Origin: UBA10677 sp045532295
Lineage (GTDB): Bacteria; Bacillota; Clostridia; Christensenellales; Pumilibacteraceae
Assembly: GCA_045532295.1 (NCBI GenBank)
Contig: JAZSFP010000016.1
Coordinates: forward strand, 1 to 64,000
Length of the DNA: 64,000 bases
Direction of reading: 5' to 3'
The notes beneath the pieces are model-generated. The model saw only the letters and a list, made by a program, of their open reading frames with translations, was not told where the DNA came from and did no database searches. Below are positions 7,659 to 16,900 of the stretch, piece by piece. Positions within the stretch are counted from its first letter, which is position 1; each line of letters starts with the position of its first letter. The translations under genes and the position numbers were made by a program.

Positions 7659-9149
7659 TTATTTTTTGGGTTTCATCGTGGGGAATAGCATAACGTCCCT
7701 AATCGACGAACTGTCGGTAAGGAGCATAATAAGACGGTCGATACCGATACCAAGACCACCGGTGGGGGGCATACCGTACTCAAGAGCGGTAACGAAGTCG
7801 TCGTCCATCATTTGCGCCTCGTCGTCGCCTTTTTCGCGGAGGGCTACTTGGCTCAAGAAACGCTCTTTCTGGTCGATGGGGTCGTTCAACTCGCTATATG
7901 CGTTACCCATTTCACGAGCAAAGATGAAGAACTCGAAACGGTAAGTAAGACGGGGGTCTTCGTTCTTTTGCTTGGTGAGGGGGGATTCTTCGATAGGATA
8001 GTCAGTGATGAACACGGGCTGAATAAGTTTTTCTTCTACCTTTTGGTCGAAGGTTGCGTAAACGATATTACCCCAAGCGGTTTTCTTGTCGTCGATTTCA
8101 ACGCCTGCGGACTTTGCAGCCTCGAGCGCTTCTTCCGCCGTCATCTTGTCGTAGTCAATACCCACGTAACGCTTGATTGCGTCAAGCATAGTAAGTCTTT
8201 CCCAAGGCGAAGTAAGGTCGATTTCAACGCCCTCGTAGGTAATCTTGTCGCCCTTGCCAACGGCGTTTAGAGCGGCGTGATAGATTTCCTCGGTAATATC
8301 CATCATATCGTTGTAGTCAGCGTACGCTTGGTAAAGTTCCATCATAGTAAACTCGGGATTGTGCTTAATATCCATACCCTCGTTTCTGAACATTTTACCG
8401 ATTTCGTAAACTTTGTCAAAACCGCCTACGATTAAGCGTTTAAGATAAAGTTCGGGCGCAATACGCATATACATATTGAGGTCAAGAGTGTTGTGGTGCG
8501 TAATGAAAGGACGCGCGCTTGCTCCACCTGCGATAGTGTTGAGAACGGGCGTTTCCACTTCCACGAACCCCTTGCTATCAAGAAGGTCGCGGATTGCTTT
8601 TATAATTTTACTGCGCATTACGAAGTTATCCTTAACCTCGGGGTTAACGATAAGGTCCACGTAGCGTTGACGATAACGAAGGTCGTTGTCCTTAAGTCCG
8701 TGGAACTTCTCGGGAAGGGGAAGAAGGGACTTAGAGAGCATCGTCATTTTGGTTACGGAAATGGAAATTTCGCCGGTGTGCGTGGTAAACACAGTACCTT
8801 CAAGACCGTAAATATCACCGATGTCCGCTTTCTTCCAAGCAGCGTAAACATCTTCGCCAACGTTGTCGCGTTTTATATAAATCTGAATTTTGCCTTTAGC
8901 GTCGAGAATATGCGCAAAACTTGCTTTACCCATAATTCTGCGGGAAAGCACTCTACCTGCAACCGTTACGGTCTTTTCCATATACTCGTCGGGCGCGTCT
9001 AAGATTTGTTTACTCGTTGCGCTTACTTCAAACTTGGTTTCGCAATAGGGGTTTTTACCCTCTTCGCTCATCGTCGCAAGTTTTTCACGACGAATTCTGA
9101 CTTGTTCGCCGTATTCTTCTTCAGTCAAAATCTTTTCGTCTTTTTCCAT
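7659..9149 (-). CDS. lysS: Lysyl-tRNA synthetase, class II
   Basis: 496 residues. N-terminal OB-fold anticodon-binding domain at about 60-145 (VAGRVLSRRIMGKASFAHI), then the class II catalytic core: motif 2 FRNEGMDIKHNPEFTMMEL and motif 3 GGLGIGIDRLIMLL near the C-terminus. It charges tRNA-Lys in the cytosol. GAGGTG lies a few bases before the ATG. It follows greA by 19 bases on the same strand, an arrangement known in other Bacillota. Confidence 0.97.
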   Translation of the reverse strand: MEKDEKILTEEEYGEQVRIRREKLATMSEEGKNPYCETKFEVSATSKQILDAPDEYMEKTVTVAGRVLSRRIMGKASFAHILDAKGKIQIYIKRDNVGEDVYAAWKKADIGDIYGLEGTVFTTHTGEISISVTKMTMLSKSLLPLPEKFHGLKDNDLRYRQRYVDLIVNPEVKDNFVMRSKIIKAIRDLLDSKGFVEVETPVLNTIAGGASARPFITHHNTLDLNMYMRIAPELYLKRLIVGGFDKVYEIGKMFRNEGMDIKHNPEFTMMELYQAYADYNDMMDITEEIYHAALNAVGKGDKITYEGVEIDLTSPWERLTMLDAIKRYVGIDYDKMTAEEALEAAKSAGVEIDDKKTAWGNIVYATFDQKVEEKLIQPVFITDYPIEESPLTKQKNEDPRLTYRFEFFIFAREMGNAYSELNDPIDQKERFLSQVALREKGDDEAQMMDDDFVTALEYGMPPTGGLGIGIDRLIMLLTDSSSIRDVMLFPTMKPKK

Positions 9150-9168
9150 AGTTTAGCACCTCGAACTG

Positions 9169-9633
9169 TTATTTAATATCGGTTATCAAGTAAGTTACGT
9201 TCTTGCCGTTGTGCGCAAAGTCTACCTCGTCGTCTACCTCGTTGCCAAGGAGCGCTTTGCCGATGGGAGACTCGTTACTGATTTTCTTGGGCGTAGAGTT
9301 GGGGTCGGACTCGTAAATTCCTACGATTTCAAAAGTTCTTTTCTTGCCCGTGTCTACGTCTTCAACGGTTACTACGCTACCAAGCGAAACGACGCTTGCG
9401 CCCACTGCGGGTTCGTAAATTTCGCAAGACGCTAAAATACCCTCAAGTTCAGCAATTCTGCCCTCTGCCTTGAGTTGCTCTTCAAGCGCGATTTTGTATT
9501 CGTAGTTCTCGGAAAGGTCGCCAAACGCCTTTGCCTCCTGAATTTTCGCTACGACTTCGCGTCTTCCGTCGTTCTTGAGATAGTAAAGTTCCTTCTCGAA
9601 CTCTTCTTTCTTACTTGCCGTCATCTTTGCCAT
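9169..9633 (-). CDS. greA: Transcription elongation factor GreA
   Basis: 154 residues. N-terminal coiled coil with FGDLSENYEYKIALEEQLKA (about 52-71), whose acidic tip stimulates transcript cleavage by backtracked RNA polymerase; C-terminal FKBP-like domain ending with LGNEVDDEVDF and a short beta strand. Length is normal. It has a strong promoter about 150 bases upstream and a structured leader (separate entries), and is co-directional with lysS. Confidence 0.96.
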   Translation of the reverse strand: MAKMTASKKEEFEKELYYLKNDGRREVVAKIQEAKAFGDLSENYEYKIALEEQLKAEGRIAELEGILASCEIYEPAVGASVVSLGSVVTVEDVDTGKKRTFEIVGIYESDPNSTPKKISNESPIGKALLGNEVDDEVDFAHNGKNVTYLITDIK

Positions 9634-9660
9634 TACAATATACCTACCTTATAATAGTAA

Positions 9661-9760
9661 ACGCGGAAAAGCAATTCGCTTTCCACGCTTGCAAAAAACG
9701 CCCCTTAAGCGTTTTCCGTCTTTTTCGTGATTTTACCGCCCCTTTCGGAGCGGTACTTTC
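9661..9760 (-). promoter_or_regulatory. Structured greA leader with internal terminator-like hairpin
   Basis: The transcript from the promoter at 9787-9815 has a leader of about 145 bases with three hairpins. First: TACCGCTCC-GAAA-GGGGCGGTA (about 9737-9758). Second: AAAACGC-loop-GCGTTTTTT with a T run (about 9690-9713). Third: GCGTGGAAAGC...GCTTTTCCGCG (about 9661-9689). The 5' arm of the terminator-like hairpin (GGAAAACGC) can instead pair with TTTTCC in the third hairpin, so the structures may be mutually exclusive. An attenuator role is inferred. Confidence 0.4.
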
Positions 9761-9786
9761 GCTATTATTCTATTGCGATTATCTTT

Positions 9787-9815
9787 AGTATATACTCTTT
9801 TTTTAATTTTGTCAA
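9787..9815 (-). promoter_or_regulatory. Sigma-A promoter of greA
   Basis: Minus strand TTGACA (9810-9815), exactly 17 bases, TATACT (9787-9792). Confidence 0.7.
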
Positions 9816-9828
9816 TCTATTTACGCAA

Positions 9829-9856
9829 AAACCCGACTAAAAGTCGGGATTTTTAT
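9829..9856 (-). terminator. Terminator of the aminotransferase operon
   Basis: Minus strand CCCGACTTTTAGTCGGG followed by TTTTT: an eight-base stem and a T run, 17-40 bases after the aminotransferase stop codon. Confidence 0.8.
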
Positions 9857-9872
9857 CAATTTTTCACACGAT

Positions 9873-11063
9873 TTACTTAATTAAGCCGTTTTCTTGTATG
9901 AATTCGCGGATTTTTTTAACCGCCTCGCGCAGTCCGTCAAAACCCGTTGCGTAACTACAACGGATATGATACTTTCCTGCCTCGCCAAAAGCCGAGCCGG
10001 GAACGACCGCCACGTGCTTTTCGGTTAGTAGTCTTTCGGCGAACTCTTCGCCAGTAAGCCCAGTTCTTTCAACAGAGGGGAAGATATAGAACGCGCCCTT
10101 TGGTTCAAAGCACTCAAGCCCCATATTAAGCAGTTCGCCGTAGAGGTATCTTCTACGCATATCGTAACTTGCTCTCATCCGCTCTACCGCGTCGTAACCG
10201 TCTTCCGCGCCCGAACTTAACGCTTTCTCTGCGCCGTACTGAGCGAAGGTGTTAGCGCACATTATGGTGTACTGATGCACTTTATACGCTTGAGTGGTTA
10301 TTTCTCTTGGAGCAAGGAAGTAACCAAGTCTCCAACCCGTCATTGCAAACGATTTGGAAAAACCGTTGATTACGATAGTTCTCTCGCGCATATTTTCGCA
10401 AGTTGCGATAGATATATGGCGTTCTTTACCATAGGTAAGTTCAGCGTAAATCTCGTCGGATATGACGATAAGGTTATGCTTAACTACTACCTTAGCAATT
10501 TCGTCAAGTTCCGCTTTACCCATAACTGCGCCCGTGGGGTTGTTAGGGTAAGGGAAAATGAGCGCTTTGGTTTTATCTGTGATTGCTTTTTCTAAACTTT
10601 CTGCGGTAAGTTTAAAGCCGTTGTCGTCGGTTAGAGGTATTTCGCGAGCAACTCCGCCAACGAGCGAAACGTTAGGACAATAACTTACGTAAGAGGGCGA
10701 GGGAATTAGCACCTCTTCGCCAAAGTCCACTACCGTTCTAAGCGCCATATCAATAGCCTCACTCGCCCCTATCGTAACGATAATTTCGTCGTGAGGATCG
10801 TACTTAAGAGCAAAACGGCGGGATACGTACCCACTGATTTGTTCTCTTAAGCCCATAAGTCCCGCGTTCGAGGTGTACTGCGTTTTGCCCGATTGAAGCG
10901 ACTTAATTGCCGCGTCTCGCATCTCCCACGGAGTTACGAAGTCGGGTTCGCCTACGCCTAACGATATGCAGTCTTCCATCGTTGCGGCAAGTTCAAAGAA
11001 CTTTCTTATACCGCTTTGAGGCATTGATTTTACGCGCGGATTTAAGATTTCGTCGTAATTCAC
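9873..11063 (-). CDS. PLP-dependent aminotransferase, class I (aspartate aminotransferase-like)
   Basis: 396 residues with the standard fold-type I layout: SLGVGEPDFVTP near the N-terminus, PNNPTG at about 176-181, SDEIYAEL, the PLP-lysine motif INGFSKSFAMTGWRLGYF, and the terminal substrate-carboxylate arginine in YHIRCSYA. It transfers an amino group between an amino acid and a 2-oxo acid; substrate specificity cannot be read from sequence. It overlaps the Lrp/AsnC gene as ATGA (11060-11063). Cotranscription with that regulator and aconitase suggests glutamate or aspartate supply from 2-oxo acids. Confidence 0.9.
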   Translation of the reverse strand: MNYDEILNPRVKSMPQSGIRKFFELAATMEDCISLGVGEPDFVTPWEMRDAAIKSLQSGKTQYTSNAGLMGLREQISGYVSRRFALKYDPHDEIIVTIGASEAIDMALRTVVDFGEEVLIPSPSYVSYCPNVSLVGGVAREIPLTDDNGFKLTAESLEKAITDKTKALIFPYPNNPTGAVMGKAELDEIAKVVVKHNLIVISDEIYAELTYGKERHISIATCENMRERTIVINGFSKSFAMTGWRLGYFLAPREITTQAYKVHQYTIMCANTFAQYGAEKALSSGAEDGYDAVERMRASYDMRRRYLYGELLNMGLECFEPKGAFYIFPSVERTGLTGEEFAERLLTEKHVAVVPGSAFGEAGKYHIRCSYATGFDGLREAVKKIREFIQENGLIK

Positions 11064-11548
11064 GGCTGATAAACCAGTCTCTTTTCTTTATTTTTATCCA
11101 AGACAATTCCCTCGGTCTTGTATTTTTTCAAAATGAAGTGAGTGGCGGTAGAAAGAACCTTATCAATACCCGAAAGTTTCTCGCTAACGAAACGCGCGGT
11201 ATCACGCAAAGTTCTGCCTTCTACGAACACGGCAAGGTCGTACGCGCCCGACATAAGATAAACACTCTTAACTTCGTCGAACTGATAGATATACTCCGCT
11301 ATCTCGTCAAAGCCCTTCTCTCTTACGGGAGAAACCTTAACTTCGATGAGCGCCTCAACGTAGTCTTTTGCGGTCTTTTCGTCGTTCACGATTGCGGTGT
11401 ATTTAACGATGATACCCGCTTTTTCCATCTTTGCGATAGCATCCTTAACTTCCTCTTCGCTTACGCCAAGAGTGTTCGCTATCGTTTTGTACTCCATCCT
11501 CGCGTCTTCTTTCAAAAGAGCAAGAATATTCTCGTTCAATTTTTCCAT
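11060..11548 (-). CDS. Lrp/AsnC-family transcriptional regulator
   Basis: 162 residues. N-terminal winged helix-turn-helix (about 5-60; LLKEDARMEYKTIANTLGV) and C-terminal RAM/ActD ligand-binding domain (about 70-145). The family senses amino acids and controls nearby amino-acid genes. It lies between aconitase and the aminotransferase, overlaps the latter by four bases, and has AGGAG before the ATG. It probably responds to an amino acid made or used by its neighbour (inference). Confidence 0.9.
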   Translation of the reverse strand: MEKLNENILALLKEDARMEYKTIANTLGVSEEEVKDAIAKMEKAGIIVKYTAIVNDEKTAKDYVEALIEVKVSPVREKGFDEIAEYIYQFDEVKSVYLMSGAYDLAVFVEGRTLRDTARFVSEKLSGIDKVLSTATHFILKKYKTEGIVLDKNKEKRLVYQP

Positions 11549-11558
11549 ATTTTTCTCC

Positions 11559-13466
11559 TTATGCTTTCAAACTGTTAAGCACTCCACCCTTTAAGATGAA
11601 GTTACGCTGACGGTCGGTAAGGGGCAAGTCGCATACGATTTCACTATTCTTGGTTTTATTAAGAACCTTAACCGTTCCACCTGCTTTTACTTGCTCTACT
11701 GCGTTTTCGATAACGAGTTCGTCGCCCTGCTTAACGCTATCGTAGTCCGCCTCGTTTACGAAGGTAAGGGGTAAAATTCCGCTGTTGATAAGGTTATCAC
11801 GGTGAATACGCGCAAACGATTTTGCAATTACGCCCTTAATTCCAAGATAAAGGGGAACGAGCGCTGCGTGTTCACGGCTCGATCCTTGACCGTAGTTTCC
11901 ACCCGCTACGATAAATCCACCGCCGTTTTCCTTTGCTCGAGCAGGGAAAGTGGGGTCTACGGGCTCAAGGCAATGCTCGGAAAGATAGGGGATATTCGAA
12001 CGGTACGGAAGAAGTTTGGAGTTGGAGGGCATAATGTGGTCGGTAGTAATATTATCTTCCGCTACGATAAGCACTTTTCCGCTAACGGTGTCGGGAAGGG
12101 CTACGTTGAGGGGGAAAGGCTTAATGTTAGGTCCACGCTCAACGGTAATATCGGTAAAGTCCTCGGGCTTGAGGATAAGGTTGTCGTTAATATCGAACTT
12201 TTCGGGGAGAGTTACTTCGTAGCACTCTTCCTTGCTTGCGTCCACGAAGTGTCCGTAGAGCGCGGTGTACGCTGCGGTTTCAGGGCTAACGAGGTAAACG
12301 GACGCCGATTTCGTTCCACTACGAGCGTAGAAGTTACGGTTGAAGGTACGAACGGATACGGCGTTGTTCTTGGGGGATTGACCCATACCGATACAAGGAC
12401 CGCAAGCGCACTCAAGCACTCTTGCTCCCGCCTCAATCATATCTGCAAGCGCACCGTTTCTTGCGAGCATTGCAAAAACTTGACGAGAACCGGGGCTAAC
12501 GGTAAGGGAAACGGTGGGATCTACTTTCTTGCCTTTAAGAATTGCGGCAACCTTCATTAAGTCGCGATAAGAAGAGTTGGTGCAACTTCCGATGCAAACT
12601 TGGTCTACCTTAATATCGGTAAGTTCGCTCGCCTTTTTAACGTTGTCGGGCGAGTGAGGGCAAGCCACGAGGGGCTCGAGTTCAGAAAGGTTAATAACCA
12701 CTTCTTCGTCGTATTGAGCGTTCTCGTCGGCAGAGAGGGGTTTGAAAACCTCTTCTCTACTCTGCGCCTTAAGGAAGGCGAGGGTTTGCTCGTCGGAGGG
12801 GAAGATAGAGGTCGTTGCGCCAAGTTCCGCGCCCATATTCGTAATGGTTGCGCGCTCGGGAACGGTAAGCGTTTTTACGCCTTCGCCACAGTACTCCATA
12901 ACCTTACCTACTCCGCCTTTTACGGTAAGACGACGAAGAACTTCTAAGATTACGTCTTTTGCCGTAACGTTAGGTCTAAGCGCGCCGGTAAGTTCGATTT
13001 TAACCACTTTAGGCATAATGAGGTGGAGCGCTCCACCGCCCATTGCAACCGCTACGTCAAGTCCGCCCGCGCCGATTGCGAGCATACCAATACCACCTGC
13101 GGTGGGGGTATGGCTATCAGAACCGATAAGCGTTTGACCGGGAACGCCAAAGCGTTCTACGTTGACTTGGTGGCAAATACCGTTACCGGGTTTAGACACG
13201 TAAATACCGTGCTTAAGGGCTACGGATTGAATATACGCGTGATCGTCTGCGTTTTCAAAGCCCGACTGAATAGTGTTATGGTCTATGTACGCTACCGAGC
13301 GGAAAGTTTTAACCTTGTCGATACCAAGAGCCTCGAACTGAAGGTACGCCATAGTACCCGTCGAGTCTTGGGTAAGGGTTTGGTCAATACGGATTGCAAT
13401 CTCTTCGCCGGCAATCATTTCGCCCGATACAAGATGTTCTTTGATGATTTTTCGAGTTAAGTTCAT
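11559..13466 (-). CDS. Aconitate hydratase
   Basis: 635 residues. N-terminal aconitase domains 1-3 with the three Fe-S cysteines in CIGSCTN and CACGPCIGMG, plus QDSTGTMA and IGSDSHTPTAGG; C-terminal swivel domain with GGNYGQGSSREHAA. It isomerises citrate and isocitrate through aconitate. The size matches the short aconitase form common in anaerobes; related homoaconitases cannot be fully excluded. The preferred ATG at 13466 has AGGAG seven bases upstream. An earlier in-frame codon at 13556 falls upstream of the promoter and is rejected. First gene of the operon with Lrp/AsnC and the aminotransferase. Confidence 0.92.
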   Translation of the reverse strand: MNLTRKIIKEHLVSGEMIAGEEIAIRIDQTLTQDSTGTMAYLQFEALGIDKVKTFRSVAYIDHNTIQSGFENADDHAYIQSVALKHGIYVSKPGNGICHQVNVERFGVPGQTLIGSDSHTPTAGGIGMLAIGAGGLDVAVAMGGGALHLIMPKVVKIELTGALRPNVTAKDVILEVLRRLTVKGGVGKVMEYCGEGVKTLTVPERATITNMGAELGATTSIFPSDEQTLAFLKAQSREEVFKPLSADENAQYDEEVVINLSELEPLVACPHSPDNVKKASELTDIKVDQVCIGSCTNSSYRDLMKVAAILKGKKVDPTVSLTVSPGSRQVFAMLARNGALADMIEAGARVLECACGPCIGMGQSPKNNAVSVRTFNRNFYARSGTKSASVYLVSPETAAYTALYGHFVDASKEECYEVTLPEKFDINDNLILKPEDFTDITVERGPNIKPFPLNVALPDTVSGKVLIVAEDNITTDHIMPSNSKLLPYRSNIPYLSEHCLEPVDPTFPARAKENGGGFIVAGGNYGQGSSREHAALVPLYLGIKGVIAKSFARIHRDNLINSGILPLTFVNEADYDSVKQGDELVIENAVEQVKAGGTVKVLNKTKNSEIVCDLPLTDRQRNFILKGGVLNSLKA

Positions 13467-13515
13467 AGTGGTCTCCTCGTTTCGCTTTACGCGTCTAAAG
13501 TATAATAATACATAT

Positions 13516-13544
13516 ATTGTAAAGATTTTATAGGCTTTTGTCAA
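13516..13544 (-). promoter_or_regulatory. Sigma-A promoter of the aconitase operon
   Basis: Minus strand TTGACA (13539-13544), 17-base spacer, TACAAT (13516-13521), about 50 bases before the aconitase ATG. Confidence 0.65.
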
Positions 13545-13592
13545 TCTTATGAGCACAAAAATGAAAAAAATTGATATATTCGCTCGTTTTAC

Positions 13593-13621
13593 TTGAAAAA
13601 TTCGCCCGTTTAGTATATACT
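13593..13621 (+). promoter_or_regulatory. Sigma-A promoter with leaderless geometry
   Basis: TTGAAA (13593-13598), 17-base spacer, TATACT (13616-13621); the ATG follows after six bases at 13628. Confidence 0.65.
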
Positions 13622-13627
13622 AATGGT

Positions 13628-13912
13628 ATGAAATTCTGGCTTAAGACAATGCTCGGCGAGAAAATTACCGCCGACGGAATATTAGAACTTGACGGCGCGG
13701 TTACCGTGGACACGCTCTCGGCGTTTTTACACGATAAACTTCTCGACTATGATTTGCCTACGCCCGTTATTCTTCCTCTACATATTAACAAACTAAAATC
13801 GTTCTCCGTCGTTCGCTTTAAGCGAGACGATTTCGTGGAAAATACTGATTTTGACGTTATGGTTTTAGAAGTTCTTAAAGAAGAAAAAAAGCAAAAAAGT
13901 TACTACTATTGA
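13628..13912 (+). CDS. Small protein of unknown function
   Basis: 94 residues starting MKFWLKTMLGEKITADGILE, acidic in the middle, with a lysine/tyrosine-rich tail (EEKKQKSYYY). No signal peptide, membrane helix or known motif was recognised. An earlier in-frame codon at 13571 would lie upstream of the promoter, so the ATG at 13628 is preferred. There is no Shine-Dalgarno site; promoter spacing predicts a leaderless mRNA. A terminator follows closely, so the gene is monocistronic and stands alone between aconitase and the SNF2 helicase. Confidence 0.65.
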   Translation: MKFWLKTMLGEKITADGILELDGAVTVDTLSAFLHDKLLDYDLPTPVILPLHINKLKSFSVVRFKRDDFVENTDFDVMVLEVLKEEKKQKSYYY

Positions 13913-13944
13913 CGCAAAAAAACGCATACGGTTATTAAATTTCA

Positions 13945-13977
13945 AAACACACGATCAAAACGACCGTGTGTTTTTTC
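13945..13977. terminator. Bidirectional terminator
   Basis: ACACACGATC-AAAA-CGACCGTGTGT flanked by A-rich and T-rich sequence. It serves the small plus-strand gene and probably the convergent SNF2 gene. Confidence 0.75.
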
Positions 13978-16900
13978 TTATTCGTTAAGAAGCGCGAGAA
14001 TTTCTTTAAGGTCGTTATTTTTACCAACGACGAGAGACGATAATGCTTTTTTCTTTTCTTGGAGGAGCATAATTTTCTCCTCTAAACTGTCTTTTGCAAC
14101 GAGTTTATAAACTTGAACGGATTTCTTTTGCCCCATACGATAGGCCCTATCGGTTGCTTGGTTCATCACCGATTCGTTCCACCACGGGTCGTAGTGAATT
14201 ACTACGTCAGCGCCGGTAAGGTTTATGCCCGTTCCGCCCGCCTTAAGCGATATCAAGAAAACTTTAACGTCGTTTTCGTTAAACTTACTTATAAGGCGCA
14301 TACGCTCAGCCTTAGGCGTGTCGCCCTTAAGCACGTAGTGGGATATTCCCTCTTCCATAAGCCTTGCTTGAATTACTGAGAGCATACCCGTAAACTGTGA
14401 AAAAAGCAGTATTTTATGACCGCCTTCCGACGCCGTTTTAACGAGTTCCATACAAGCGTCCATCTTTGCCGACGAACCGCTATACTCGGGGTAAACAAGT
14501 TTAGGTTCGCAACAGATTTGGCGAAGTTTAGTGAGCATACTAAGTACCACCACTTTGCTCATATCAGGAGTAGAAATCATACTGCCCTTTATAAGCGAGA
14601 GGTTCGCGTCGTACAGTTCGCGCTGTTCCTTTTCCATAGGCGTACGCATTATAATCTCCGTTTTGGGCGGAAGTTCAGTTAGTACTTCAGACTTTAATCT
14701 TCTTAAAATAAAGGGCTGAACGATGCGTTTAAGTCTTTCCGCTACGCTTTTATCCCCTCTTACCACTTCACTCTCGTACTCATCACGGAAATGAGAATAC
14801 GAACCAAGGTATCCCGGCATTATAAAGTCGAATATCGACCATAATTCCCCAAGATTATTCTCGATAGGCGTTCCGGTAAGCGCGAAACGATGACGAGCGT
14901 CAAGCGTTTTAACAGCCATTGAGTTCTTAGTTTCGGGATTCTTTATGAGTTGAGCCTCGTCGGCTATTGCGTAGTCGAACTTGATATCCTTATAAAGTTC
15001 CCAGTCTCTTCTAAGAAGGTCGTACGAAGTTATCGTTAAGTCGTAATCTTTGACCGTTTTAATAAGTTCTGCGCGCTCTAAAGCGTTGCCCATTACGATT
15101 AAAGTTTTAATCGAGGGCGCAAACTTTTCCACTTCGCTTTGCCAGTTAAGCATAAGCGTAGTAGGACACACTATGATTGCTCTTGATTTTTCACTAACGA
15201 GCAAAGCGAGGGCTTGGAGGGATTTACCAAGACCCATATCGTCGGCAAGAATACCGCCAAAGCCGTTACTCTTTAACGATTTTAGCCAGTGATAACCCGT
15301 TTTTTGATAATTACGCATTATCTTTTGGAGAGAAACGGGCACTTCTTCGTCGGAGTTTTCCGCGCCTTCGAGCGATTTTATAAGGGACTTAAACGCTCCG
15401 TCGCGGTCGAGCGTGAAAAATCCGCGTTTGAGTTCGTTATAGGCAAATGGCGCGTAATATTTTGGAAGAGTTAAAGTGCTTTCTTCCGCTTTCGCAACCG
15501 CTAAAATTTCGCCAAGCGCCATAATAGAACTGTCTTCAAGACTGACGAATCCTCCGCCAAGACGAACGTAGCGTTTCTTTTCGCGATACGCTTTAAGTAT
15601 TTCGGCAATCTCGCTCTGAGTATAACCCTCTGCGGTAATATCAAGATTAAGCAAATCGGTAGAAAGGCGCACCCCCACGTGAAGACGAGGCGGTTTCCTT
15701 ACGGTAACGCTCTTCATACTCTCTTCCATAAACACTTCCGCGTAACAGAAAAGTTCTTTCACTCCCTCCGTTAAAAACACGAACAGTTCTTCCTCGTCGC
15801 TTATAACGAGGTCGGGATAGCGAGAAATATACTTTAAGAGTACGCCTCTTAGCGCGTTCTCCGTTTCCCAGTCGCGCACGAAGTCTCCGCTCGTCATCTC
15901 GCTAAAGAGGTCAACGGGCGTTTCGTCGTAACTTGCTTTAACGGTAAGTCGCACTCCCCCCTCTTCCGCGTCAATATAAACGCTTGCAGTTAGGGGCGCA
16001 GCCTCGTAAACCGAAAGATCCACTCCGTTGCTTTCCGTTTCCACGAACGCGCCTATCGGACAAAGCACTCCGTTGTAGAACGCGGACATATCGCTTTCGG
16101 AAACGAATAGCGTTCTTTTAACCGCTAAAGTTTGGAAAAAAGCGCATACGGTATCGTAAAATTCGTTCGTTATCCTAAAAATTCGTTCGTCAACGAGAGC
16201 GTACTTATAGTCCTTTCCTTCGATAAATCTAAAGTCGGGTTGAGTAAGGGAGACGGAATATCCGTCGTCTTCTTTTTGTACTTTAATTTTAATGGGCAAG
16301 GGCGAAGTAAAGGGCGCGACTAACACGAGGTCGCTCTTACCCAAGTGGATAAGCGAACCCTCGTATAGCGCAAAGAAGTCGTCGATATCGCCGTAAGAGA
16401 GACGGAGTTCGTCCTTAAAACGCATAAAGTTGCCGTCAAACTGCACTTTTTCATTGTAACATTTACGCACGAAGTCTATAAGTTTTTGACTGTTTTCAGT
16501 AAAACTGCTCGGCGTGTGATAAAGTTCAAGGTCTACGCCGTATCTTCTATAACCGCACGAGGCGAGCGAGGACACGAAATCCGACAAATCCTTGAGAACA
16601 TACTGCTTTTTTGCGCCCAAGGTAAAACGAAGGGACACGAAGTCGCCAAGTTCAAGATAGGGAACGAGTTCGGTTAACACTCCGTCCGCCTTTATTAAAC
16701 GACGATGTTTGCGTTTATTGTACTCGGATATTAGCGAGAGCGCGCCTGCGTCCGTTTTTTTGACCGTTACCGCGCCCATAGAGGAAGTAGGATTACGCTC
16801 TTCAAAGGAAAGAGCCGTTGCTACGATATGGCGACAAGGTCCGCTTGCAAGCGAAAAACCGTCGCAGTCGCACGAATAATCGTAAAGACCGCCCTGCTCG

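Noticed and set aside
13467..13556. N-terminal extension of aconitase
   Set aside because: It spans the TTGACA/TACAAT promoter; the ATG at 13466 has AGGAG at correct spacing.
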